The notes below the pieces were generated by a model that saw nothing but the letters and a program-made list of their open reading frames with translations, was not told the DNA's origin and searched no databases. DNA of 6,295 nucleotides from Thermoplasmatales archaeon ex4484_36 (lineage in GTDB: Archaea > Thermoplasmatota > Penumbrarchaeia > Penumbrarchaeales > EX4484-36): assembly GCA_002254765.1 (NCBI GenBank), contig NJDV01000081.1, forward strand, positions 1 through 6,295. The letters are read 5' to 3'. Shown here in pieces: positions 1 through 4,281 of the stretch. Within the stretch, counting starts at the first letter, position 1. Each line of letters starts with the position of its first letter. The translations under genes and the position numbers were made by a program.

Positions 1-2
1 AG

Positions 3-76
3 CGGGCCTGCCGGGATTTGAACCCGGGTTAAGGGCTCCGGAGGCCCCTGTGATATCCAAACTACACCACAGGCCC
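3..76 (-). tRNA. tRNA-Arg (anticodon CCG)
   Basis: Read on the minus strand this folds into a full cloverleaf of 74 nt. The acceptor stem GGGCCTG/CAGGCCC pairs over all 7 bp. The D stem GTG/CAC is followed by a U13-U22 mismatch. The anticodon stem GGGGC/GCCCT closes a 7-nt loop CTCCGGA, which puts CCG at positions 34-36, so it decodes the Arg codon CGG. The T arm is CCGGG-TTCAAAT-CCCGG. The discriminator is G and the next two bases are CT, so CCA is not encoded. The anticodon loop shows no intron. It lies 40 nt downstream of rps27ae on the same strand, with no obvious TATA box between them, so it may be cotranscribed with the ribosomal protein operon (inference). Confidence 0.95.
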
Positions 77-116
77 GGGGGACGAAGAGCTCAGGCCCCA
101 GATGAAGACGGGGGAT

Positions 117-269
117 TTATTTTTTCTTGAACTCCGTATACCCGCACCTTCCGCAGTGGTACCTGTCGGAATGCTCCGCCATGAAGGTGCCAGGGCCGCA
201 CTTCGGACAGCTCTTCTTGAGCCTTGTGATCTTCCCGCCCTCTATCTTGAAATACCTCTCTGCGCCCAT
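117..269 (-). CDS. rps27ae: Small ribosomal subunit protein S27ae (eS31)
   Basis: A 50-residue zinc-ribbon protein of the small ribosomal subunit, the normal size for archaeal S27ae, which lacks the ubiquitin fusion seen in eukaryotes. The four zinc-binding cysteines are visible as CPKC (C21, C24) and CGRC (C39, C42), with the family-typical GPGTFMAEHSDRYHCG stretch between and around them and a basic C-terminus FKKK. The ATG is preceded by a GGAGTGAGG Shine-Dalgarno-like sequence that overlaps the stop of rps24e; the gap to rps24e is 5 nt, so the two are translationally linked. It is the last protein gene of the rpo7-spt4-dephospho-CoA kinase-rps24e-rps27ae run. In many euryarchaea KEOPS genes follow at this point; here a tRNA-Arg follows instead. 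Confidence 0.95.
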   Translation of the reverse strand: MGAERYFKIEGGKITRLKKSCPKCGPGTFMAEHSDRYHCGRCGYTEFKKK

Positions 270-274
270 CCGCC

Positions 275-571
275 TCACTCCTTCTTCTCCTCTATAAGAC
301 CTGATCTCTTAAGAAGGTGGTCGGGCTCCACCTTTTTTGCATCCTCAAGGGTGGGGTAGACTCTCACCTCACCCACGCTGGAGTCCCTCCCGTACTCGCT
401 CTTGAGCTGCCTTAAGACAACCGCTTCCTTCTTGAGGTTGAGCGCCTCCTTCAGTAGGGAGAGCACCTCGCTTCTTTTAGGGGTCCCTCCACCCTCATGA
501 AGTACCCTGAAGATGACCTCTTTTCTGTTCAGCAGCGGGTTCTCCCGCTGCGATTCAATCTCAATTTTCAT
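275..571 (-). CDS. rps24e: Small ribosomal subunit protein S24e
   Basis: A 98-residue eS24 protein. It begins MKIEIESQRENPLLNRKE, the family's N-terminal strand and loop (consensus about 'NPLLxRKEV'), continues through TPKRSEVLSLLKEAL and the YGRDSSVGEVRVYPTLEDAKKVEP segment, and ends in a charged tail. An in-frame ATG 12 codons further upstream (607) exists, but those extra residues (MKHCCVRWRQIE) do not look like the family and lie within the preceding gene, so I place the start at 571. The start overlaps the 3' end of the dephospho-CoA kinase gene by 11 nt. The protein is cytoplasmic and part of the 30S subunit. The neighbourhood (rpo7, spt4, rps27ae) is the standard euryarchaeal one. Confidence 0.95.
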   Translation of the reverse strand: MKIEIESQRENPLLNRKEVIFRVLHEGGGTPKRSEVLSLLKEALNLKKEAVVLRQLKSEYGRDSSVGEVRVYPTLEDAKKVEPDHLLKRSGLIEEKKE

Positions 572-1109
572 TTCTATCTGCCTCCATCTGACGCAGCAAT
601 GCTTCAATATTTTTAACCGTTACGCTGTCCACCTCAACCACCACAATTCCCTCGTCAGGCTGACCGTAAACAACGATAGACCCCTCCCCTCCATATCTTA
701 TGAAGAGGAGCGCCAGAAGGTCCTCCTCCCCCTCCACCTCAAGTGCCACCCGCTTCCCCCTCCGGCCTCTCTCTATGGCCTCAAGCACCCTCCCAAAGGC
801 ATCCTCGGTTATCCCCCCGGGGGGGTTTTTGCACCTGAGGAAGGTGTAGCCTGCCTCAACCAGCCTCTCCTTCAATTCCAAAGCATGGGGGGAGGGTTCC
901 CTCTTGGTCTTCCAGTCGAAGATAGCTACCTGAGGACACAAGGAGAGGCGAAGGAGTCTCAAAGAGACCTTGTCCCCCACGGAGTACACCACCCTCCCTG
1001 AAAGAAGCTCTTTCAAATCCTCTTCAGGGGTGCTATTATCCAGAAGTTTCCCGAGGGGAGATTTGAGCCTTCTTCTCACCCCGGGGGGGAGGTGCAACGC
1101 TCTTATCAT
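561..1109 (-). CDS. GTP-dependent dephospho-CoA kinase (DUF359 family)
   Basis: A 182-residue protein of the archaeal DUF359 family. Members were shown in Thermococcus to phosphorylate dephospho-CoA with GTP, the last step of CoA synthesis, in place of the bacterial/eukaryotic CoaE. Conserved blocks are visible in order: VYSVGDKVS (41-49), FDWKTKRE (64-71), CKNPPGGIT (93-101), VEGEEDLLAL (125-134) and VYGQPDEGIVVV (147-158). The last is the family's most recognisable stretch. Length fits the family (about 160-180). It begins 1 nt after the spt4 stop, with a GGTCAGGT motif before its ATG, and its end overlaps rps24e by 11 nt, so it is translated as part of this transcription/translation operon. 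Placement of a CoA enzyme here is conserved across euryarchaea. The function is inferred by family, not shown here. Confidence 0.92.
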   Translation of the reverse strand: MIRALHLPPGVRRRLKSPLGKLLDNSTPEEDLKELLSGRVVYSVGDKVSLRLLRLSLCPQVAIFDWKTKREPSPHALELKERLVEAGYTFLRCKNPPGGITEDAFGRVLEAIERGRRGKRVALEVEGEEDLLALLFIRYGGEGSIVVYGQPDEGIVVVEVDSVTVKNIEALLRQMEADRNEN

Positions 1110-1110
1110 T

Positions 1111-1293
1111 CTACCTGACCCTCAGGGCGTATTTCCCGTTGACCTTTATACCCAGTTTCTCAGCGATCTTGCTTCGGGAGTAATCCACTATGATAAGTAG
1201 TCCCTGCCACTCTTTGGAAACCTCCCCTCCGCACAAGGGGCAGGTGCTCTCTTCCGTCAGATATCTGCACTTTTTACACGCGTACATCTCCAT
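1111..1293 (-). CDS. spt4: Transcription elongation factor Spt4 (RpoE'')
   Basis: A 60-residue zinc-ribbon protein, the archaeal Spt4, which pairs with Spt5 (NusG-like) and clamps RNA polymerase over the DNA during elongation. The zinc ligands are CKKC (C6, C9) and CPLC (C18, C21). The second half carries the family's EW-GLLIIVDYSRSKIA-KLGIKVNGKYALRVR pattern, in which the YALRVR end is diagnostic. The start is an ATG at 1293 that shares its A with the TGA stop of rpo7 (TGATG coupling); a GTG at 1296 is an alternative that would add one residue, and an ATG at 1287 would remove two. Its neighbours, rpo7 upstream and dephospho-CoA kinase downstream, are the conserved ones. Confidence 0.95.
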   Translation of the reverse strand: MEMYACKKCRYLTEESTCPLCGGEVSKEWQGLLIIVDYSRSKIAEKLGIKVNGKYALRVR

Positions 1294-1889
1294 CACTTCT
1301 TCTTTTTCTTCTTCTCCGGTTCCTCCTCCCGGGGTGCATGCCTCTTGTTATAATCTTCATCCAGCCATTCAAACTTACCCAGGCCACCCTGTCTCATGGT
1401 GAGGCCGATGCGGCTCTCCCTGGGGGACTTCTGATTTATGCTCATGGAGACTATCCTCGCCCTGACCCAGTCTCCCTGTTTGAGGTCCCTTTTGCTCTCC
1501 TTGCCTATAAGCCTCTGGTTGTTGAGGTCTACATCTATATGGTCGTCCATTATCTGACTTATATGGATGAGACCATCCAGCGGGCCAAAACGGATGAAGG
1601 CGCCGAAACGGGTTATCTCCACCACGTGCCCCTCCACAAGCTCGTACATAAGAGGCTGGAAGGCCAACGCCCTAAACCTTATCTTCTGATATATGGCGCC
1701 GTCACCGTGAACTATCTTTCCCTCCCCCACCGGCTCCACGTTCATTATGTAGATCATCAGGTTCCTCTCCCCGTCCATGGTGCCTTCGAAGTTCGTTCTA
1801 GCCAGCTTCTTCACGACCTCGGAAAACTCCTCTTTAAGAAGGTCCGGTGTTATCCTGATGGTCTCCTCCTTTTCAATTATCCTGTACAT
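1293..1889 (-). CDS. rpo7: DNA-directed RNA polymerase subunit Rpo7 (RpoE')
   Basis: A 198-residue RNA polymerase stalk subunit (homologue of eukaryotic RPB7), which forms a heterodimer with Rpo4 and contacts emerging RNA. The N-terminal tip domain starts MYRIIEKEETIRITPDLL and includes the GDGAIYQKIRFRALAFQPL stretch (62-80). The C-terminal S1/OB domain runs from about residue 83, with VVEITRFGAFIRFGPLDGLIHISQI (89-113) as its core, and ends with RIGLTMRQGGLG. The tail is an acidic patch followed by seven lysines. ATG 1889 is preceded by GGGGGAT, and TATA-like boxes lie further upstream, making this the likely first gene of the operon. The stop TGA overlaps the spt4 start by one base. Confidence 0.96.
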   Translation of the reverse strand: MYRIIEKEETIRITPDLLKEEFSEVVKKLARTNFEGTMDGERNLMIYIMNVEPVGEGKIVHGDGAIYQKIRFRALAFQPLMYELVEGHVVEITRFGAFIRFGPLDGLIHISQIMDDHIDVDLNNQRLIGKESKRDLKQGDWVRARIVSMSINQKSPRESRIGLTMRQGGLGKFEWLDEDYNKRHAPREEEPEKKKKKK

Positions 1890-1950
1890 GATATCCCCCG
1901 GGTGAGCTTTATAAGTGCGATGTAAGCGAGGGGTGGGTAATAATAATTAC

Positions 1951-1960
1951 GATATAAAGT
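1951..1960 (-). promoter_or_regulatory. Probable TATA box for the rpo7 operon
   Basis: On the minus strand ACTTTATATC sits 62-71 nt before the rpo7 start codon, in the 90-nt gap after the MazG-like gene. Archaeal transcription normally starts about 25 nt past the TATA centre, which would give a leader of roughly 40 nt containing the GGGGGAT ribosome-binding motif at 1899-1893. A second TATA-like stretch, CTTATAAAGC at 1915-1906, is closer but would place the start at or inside the gene, so I prefer the upstream box. This is a motif call only. Confidence 0.45.
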
Positions 1961-1979
1961 ATTCCCTCCGTTGGCCACC

Positions 1980-2327
1980 TTAGGGCCTGCGGTAGACTCC
2001 TCTGAACACCTCCGCAGGATACTTCTTTCTGTTCTTCTTCATCTTCTCTCTGAAGGCTTTAAGGAGGTCAACGTCAAGGACCCTCGCCAGGTCCACAAGA
2101 TAGAAAAAGATGTCCGCCATCTCGTCCACGACACGCTCCCTCCTCTCTCCCTCTGCAAGAAGCTCTCTTTCCTCCTCCTCTCCGATCCACTGGAACTCCC
2201 TCATAAGCTCCCCCACCTCCGCCCCAAGGGAGAGGACTATCTCCTTGGGCCGATGGTATCTCTCCCACCCCCTCTCCTTCACAAAGGTCTCTATCTCCTT
2301 CTTCACAATCTCTAGCTCACCGTTCAT
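1980..2327 (-). CDS. MazG-like nucleotide pyrophosphohydrolase (DCTPP1/RS21-C6-like)
   Basis: A 115-residue all-alpha NTP pyrophosphohydrolase of the MazG superfamily. The metal-binding signature is visible as E37-x2-E40 (in AEVGELMREFQW) and E69-x2-D72 (in DEMADIFFYLVDLA). The block FVKERGWERYHRPKEIVLSL before it closely follows the RS21-C6/DCTPP1 subgroup, which cleaves dCTP and modified dNTPs to the monophosphate and pyrophosphate, so house-cleaning of the nucleotide pool is the likely role; substrate preference cannot be read from sequence. The length fits a single-domain member, which dimerises. ATG 2327 has AGGAGG 9 nt upstream. It is divergent from rpl10e and 90 nt ahead of rpo7. It probably has its own promoter in the shared AT-rich gap. 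Confidence 0.88.
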   Translation of the reverse strand: MNGELEIVKKEIETFVKERGWERYHRPKEIVLSLGAEVGELMREFQWIGEEEERELLAEGERRERVVDEMADIFFYLVDLARVLDVDLLKAFREKMKKNRKKYPAEVFRGVYRRP

Positions 2328-2353
2328 AGTACTTCGCCTCCTGACGGCGAGTG

Positions 2354-2374
2354 CATATACCTTTTTATATTAAA
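2354..2374. promoter_or_regulatory. Divergent promoter region between the MazG-like gene and rpl10e
   Basis: The 94 nt between the two start codons contain one AT-rich core. On the plus strand TTTATATT (2364-2371) is a good archaeal TATA box; transcription would start near 2393-2396, about 27 nt before the rpl10e ATG. On the minus strand AATATAAAA (2373-2365) or GGTATATGC (2361-2353) could serve the MazG-like gene, whose AGGAGG at 2342-2337 favours the farther box. The two promoters would overlap back to back. Confidence 0.55.
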
Positions 2375-2392
2375 ATTGAATTTAGATGCCCC

Positions 2393-2404
2393 TCACTTAA
2401 GTGA
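2393..2404. promoter_or_regulatory. 12-bp perfect palindrome at the predicted rpl10e transcription start
   Basis: TCACTTAAGTGA is a perfect 12-bp palindrome lying 22 nt past the end of the rpl10e TATA-like box, i.e. over the expected transcription start, and 17 nt before the ATG. A dimeric repressor bound here could block initiation. No family can be assigned, and a palindrome of this length can arise by chance. Confidence 0.3.
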
Positions 2405-2421
2405 TTCGGTGGTGTGGTGAG

Positions 2422-2940
2422 ATGTCCAGAAAACCTGGAAGGATGTACAGATACATTACAGGTCCTCCCTATACCCGAAGGGAGTACATGGGCGGTGTCC
2501 CGGGGCTGAGAATCTCCCAGTTTGTAATGGGCAACAAGAAGGGCAGATTCACTCATAGGGTCAATCTGGTGGTAAAAGAGAGCTGTCAGATCAGGCATAC
2601 CGCTCTTGAGGCCGCCCGTGTGGCCGCTAATAGGTTTATACAGAAGAGGGCAGGGGGTCAGAACTATCGGATGCAGATAAGGGTCTATCCTCACCATGTT
2701 CTCAGGGAGAACAAACAGGCCACGGGGGCTGGGGCGGATCGTGTCTCCCAGGGAATGAGGAAATCCTTCGGGAAACCCGTGGGCACAGCCGCTAGGGTCA
2801 GACCGGGCCAGGAGATAATCACCATAGAGGTGAACGAGAACAACATCGAGCTGGCAAAGAAGGCCCTGAGGAAGGCTGGGATGAAGATAGCACCCCCCTG
2901 GACCATTACCATAGAGGAGAATCCGACCTCTCCCACATAG
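2422..2940 (+). CDS. rpl10e: Large ribosomal subunit protein L10e (uL16)
   Basis: A 172-residue uL16 protein, which sits near the A site and peptidyl transferase centre of the 50S subunit. Family blocks appear in order: PPYTRREYMGGVPGLRI near the N-terminus, VKESCQIRHTALEAARVAANR in the middle, then RVYPHHVLRENKQATGAGADR and GMRKSFGKPVGTAARVRPGQ, which form the conserved RNA-contacting core and loop. The length is full. I place the start at ATG 2422 (MSRKPGRMYR); a GTG at 2401 would add seven residues, including Trp and Cys, not seen in the family, and lies at the predicted transcription start. GGTGTGGTGAG just before the ATG is a modest ribosome-binding site. It heads the plus-strand group. 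Confidence 0.96.
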   Translation: MSRKPGRMYRYITGPPYTRREYMGGVPGLRISQFVMGNKKGRFTHRVNLVVKESCQIRHTALEAARVAANRFIQKRAGGQNYRMQIRVYPHHVLRENKQATGAGADRVSQGMRKSFGKPVGTAARVRPGQEIITIEVNENNIELAKKALRKAGMKIAPPWTITIEENPTSPT

Positions 2941-2950
2941 AGGAACCATT

Positions 2951-2960
2951 TCTTTAAAAT
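2951..2960 (+). promoter_or_regulatory. Possible TATA box for the DUF5749-like gene
   Basis: TCTTTAAAAT lies 33-42 nt before the next gene's ATG in the 52-nt gap after rpl10e. It could give a short leader of about 10-15 nt, starting within the inverted repeat that follows. Readthrough from rpl10e is equally possible. Confidence 0.3.
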
Positions 2961-2987
2961 ACCCCGGGGGATATACTCGTCCGGGGT
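2961..2987 (+). repeat. Inverted repeat just upstream of the DUF5749-like gene
   Basis: ACCCCGG (2961-2967) and CCGGGGT (2981-2987) are perfect 7-bp inverted copies separated by 13 nt. As RNA they would form a strong GC stem whose right arm contains the only G-rich candidate ribosome-binding site (CGGGGT), five nt before the ATG at 2993. There is no T-run after it, so it does not look like a terminator. Confidence 0.4.
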
Positions 2988-2992
2988 CAAAG

Positions 2993-3289
2993 ATGCCGAA
3001 GAAGAGTTCCAGGCAGAGCGTGGAATACACCGACCCGCGGGATGAGCTTCTCTCCCTCTTCATCAAATCAGATAATGGAGAGGTCATAGGGGAGTCCATT
3101 GGGGTGGAGGGGGAGATGCTCGTGGTGAAGTCTGGGGAGAGGTTCTACCTCCTGCCCCTATCCGCTGTGAAGAAAGAGGAAGGTGAACTTCTGCTGGTGG
3201 GGCAGGTGGACTGGGAGAGGGCCCAGAGGGAGGGGGAGAGCTGGAGAAGCAGGGAGCTCGACTACCTGTGGGGAGAGGAGGGGGGCTGA
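2993..3289 (+). CDS. Small conserved archaeal protein, DUF5749-like
   Basis: A 98-residue acidic, soluble protein with no signal peptide or membrane segment. After a basic N-terminus (MPKKSSRQSVEY) comes a strand-rich core, VIGESIGVEGEMLVVKSGERFYLLPLSAV, ending in EGELLLVGQVDW and a charged helix with WRSRELDYLWGEE. The alternating hydrophobic pattern and 'ESIGVEGEMLVVKSG-RFYLLPL' recall the small archaeal beta-barrel family DUF5749, itself of unknown function and PRC-barrel-like in pattern; I assign it by recall only. It lies between rpl10e and pth2, and its TGA stop overlaps the pth2 ATG (TGATG), which implies cotranslation and suggests a translation-related role. No catalytic residues can be recognised. 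Confidence 0.75.
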   Translation: MPKKSSRQSVEYTDPRDELLSLFIKSDNGEVIGESIGVEGEMLVVKSGERFYLLPLSAVKKEEGELLLVGQVDWERAQREGESWRSRELDYLWGEEGG

Positions 3290-3613
3290 TGGAGAGACCC
3301 ATGGAATACAAGATGGTAATCGTGGTAAGAAGCGATTTAGATATGGGGAAGGGGAAGATGGCGGCTCAAGTGGAGAAGAGAGCTCTTCAAGCGATGGTAC
3401 GCCGAGGGGCAGAGGAAGGTTGTTGTGAAGGTCCCCAGCCTCAAGGAACTCCTTCAGATAAAGAAGGAAGCGGAGGAAGGGGGGATCATAACAGCGCTTG
3501 TTACCGATGCTGGTCTAACGCAGCTCCCCCCCGGCACCGTCACAGCACTGGGCATTGGCCCTGAGAGGGAGGGCATCATAGACGACATAACAGGCCATCT
3601 CAAGCTCCTATGA
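3289..3613 (+). pseudogene. pth2: Peptidyl-tRNA hydrolase Pth2, frameshifted by an internal deletion
   Basis: Pth2 releases tRNA from peptidyl-tRNA that drops off ribosomes. The N-terminal half is clear in the frame of ATG 3289, with a strong GAGGAGG motif before it: YKMVIVVRSDLDMGKGKMAAQV, up to 3372. The C-terminal half is in another frame from about 3374: ELFKRWYAEGQRKVVVKV, then ALVTDAGLTQLPPGTVTALGIGP and the family-typical end TGHLKLL. Intact archaeal Pth2 has about 14-16 residues between these blocks, starting with an AHA-type motif of the active-site region; here they are absent. The span is 325 nt; restoring about 41 nt would give 121 residues, the normal length. As written, the first frame ends at 3564 with a nonsense tail. 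The protein should be inactive unless the sequence is wrong. Pth2 is usually a needed enzyme in archaea, so assembly error is a live alternative. Confidence 0.85.
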
Positions 3614-3622
3614 GGTGTGGCC

Positions 3623-4225
3623 ATGAAGGATATAAGGTTCCTTGGTGTGGACGATTCCATAGTGGACTTCTCCAGCCCCTACACAGACATCGTAGGAGTT
3701 GTCATGAGGTCTGGAGGCTACATCGAAGGGGTTCTCTGGGACAGAGTAACTGTTGATGGGGATGACTCCACAGAGGTCATCTCCTCCATGATACTCAAAT
3801 CCCGCTTCAGAGACCAGATAGGGGTTGTGCTGCTGGATGGGTTCGCAGTAGGTGGGTTTAATGTTGTTGATATAGAAGAGCTCCACCGGAAGGTCTCTGT
3901 GCCTGTCATCACCGTCAGCTTGAAGAAGCCCTCCCCCGGGGAGATGGAGAGGGCTCTTAAAGGCCGCATCCCCGGGTGGGAGAGAAAGCTTGAGCTTATG
4001 AAGGAGAGGCGAGTGGAGAGGGTGGATGTGGGGGATGGGGTGCTCTATATAAGTATGGCCGGAATAGAGAGGGAAAGAGCCGTAGAGATGCTGAAAGCCT
4101 CCATCGTAAGGGGGCGAACCCCGGAGCCACTCCGGGTGGCCCACTTGATGGCCTCGGCCCTGGGGAAGGGAGACTTGAGAGAGCCGGTTATATTGAGAGG
4201 TGGAAGGGCGCCGGGGGCTCTCTGA
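3623..4225 (+). CDS. DUF99/UPF0215 protein (endonuclease V-like fold, 'endonuclease dU')
   Basis: A 200-residue protein of the archaeal DUF99 family, structurally related to endonuclease V and labelled endonuclease dU in family databases; a role in repair of deaminated DNA is likely by family. Visible blocks are FLGVDDS (D10, D11), a candidate metal site, VVLLDGFAVGGFNVVDI (D72, D83), VPVITVSLKKPS (94-105) and the C-terminal signature RTPEPLRVAHLMASAL (165-180). The start is ATG 3623, with GAGGTG upstream, rather than the in-frame GTG at 3617. The family normally ends a few residues after the signature, often in a Gly/Ser/Arg-rich tail. Here residues from about 185 (LREPVILRGG...) do not match, because the frame enters DNA that encodes part of a winged helix in the next gene's frame. 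It lies 9 nt after pth2. Confidence 0.88.
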   Translation: MKDIRFLGVDDSIVDFSSPYTDIVGVVMRSGGYIEGVLWDRVTVDGDDSTEVISSMILKSRFRDQIGVVLLDGFAVGGFNVVDIEELHRKVSVPVITVSLKKPSPGEMERALKGRIPGWERKLELMKERRVERVDVGDGVLYISMAGIERERAVEMLKASIVRGRTPEPLRVAHLMASALGKGDLREPVILRGGRAPGAL

Positions 4226-4281
4226 TCCACATTACCCCCAAAGGGAGAGACCTTCTGCTTGAGTTCTACCACACCCTCAAA
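4171..4281 (+). pseudogene. Remnant of a winged helix-turn-helix domain in frame with ribK (RbkR-type)
   Basis: In the same frame as riboflavin kinase, and running without a stop straight into its ATG, these 37 codons read RLERAGYIERWKGAGG, then SLIHITPKGRDLLLEF and YHTLK. This is the end of a MarR/DtxR-like winged helix: end of the recognition helix (LERAGYIER), the wing (LIHIT) and the helix after it (PKGRDLLLEFYHTLK). Archaeal RbkR proteins have exactly this domain before the kinase and repress riboflavin genes. The N-terminal 50 or so residues of the domain are missing and no ATG, GTG or TTG occurs in this frame back to the stop at 3991-3993, so the remnant cannot be translated from a normal start. 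The first 55 nt also encode the DUF99 tail in another frame. Confidence 0.7.

Noticed and set aside
572..607. Longer start for rps24e at 607
   Set aside because: The 12 extra residues do not resemble S24e and lie inside the preceding gene's coding sequence.
513..1001. Plus-strand open frame opposite the dephospho-CoA kinase
   Set aside because: Low-complexity Pro/Leu/Ser-rich translation typical of antisense reading; the minus-strand gene explains the DNA.
1293..1319. Seven-lysine tail of Rpo7 as a sign of a homopolymer sequencing error
   Set aside because: The codons are mixed AAG/AAA, the frame ends in a TGA that couples cleanly to spt4, and charged tails are common in this subunit.
1338..1925. 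Plus-strand open frame opposite rpo7
   Set aside because: It is a shadow of the rpo7 frame, with no recognisable domain.
1891..2974. A shared 12-mer CCCGGGGGATAT upstream of rpo7 (1902-1891, minus) and upstream of the DUF5749-like gene (2963-2974, plus)
   Set aside because: G-rich ribosome-binding motifs and overall GC make such a match unremarkable, and its distance to the start codon differs between the two sites.
2365..3099. Long minus-strand open frame opposite rpl10e
   Set aside because: It is the reverse shadow of a strongly conserved ribosomal protein gene; its product looks like no family and no ribosome-binding or promoter motif fits it.
3360..3425. Programmed ribosomal frameshift in pth2
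   Set aside because: Changing frame joins the halves but about 14 conserved residues are still missing, and there is no clear slippery heptamer with a following structure.
3425..3613. A separate small gene starting at GTG 3425
   Set aside because: The Pth2 match in this frame extends upstream of 3425 (ELFKRWYAEGQRKVV from 3380), so it is the C-terminal half of the broken pth2, although reinitiation there cannot be ruled out.
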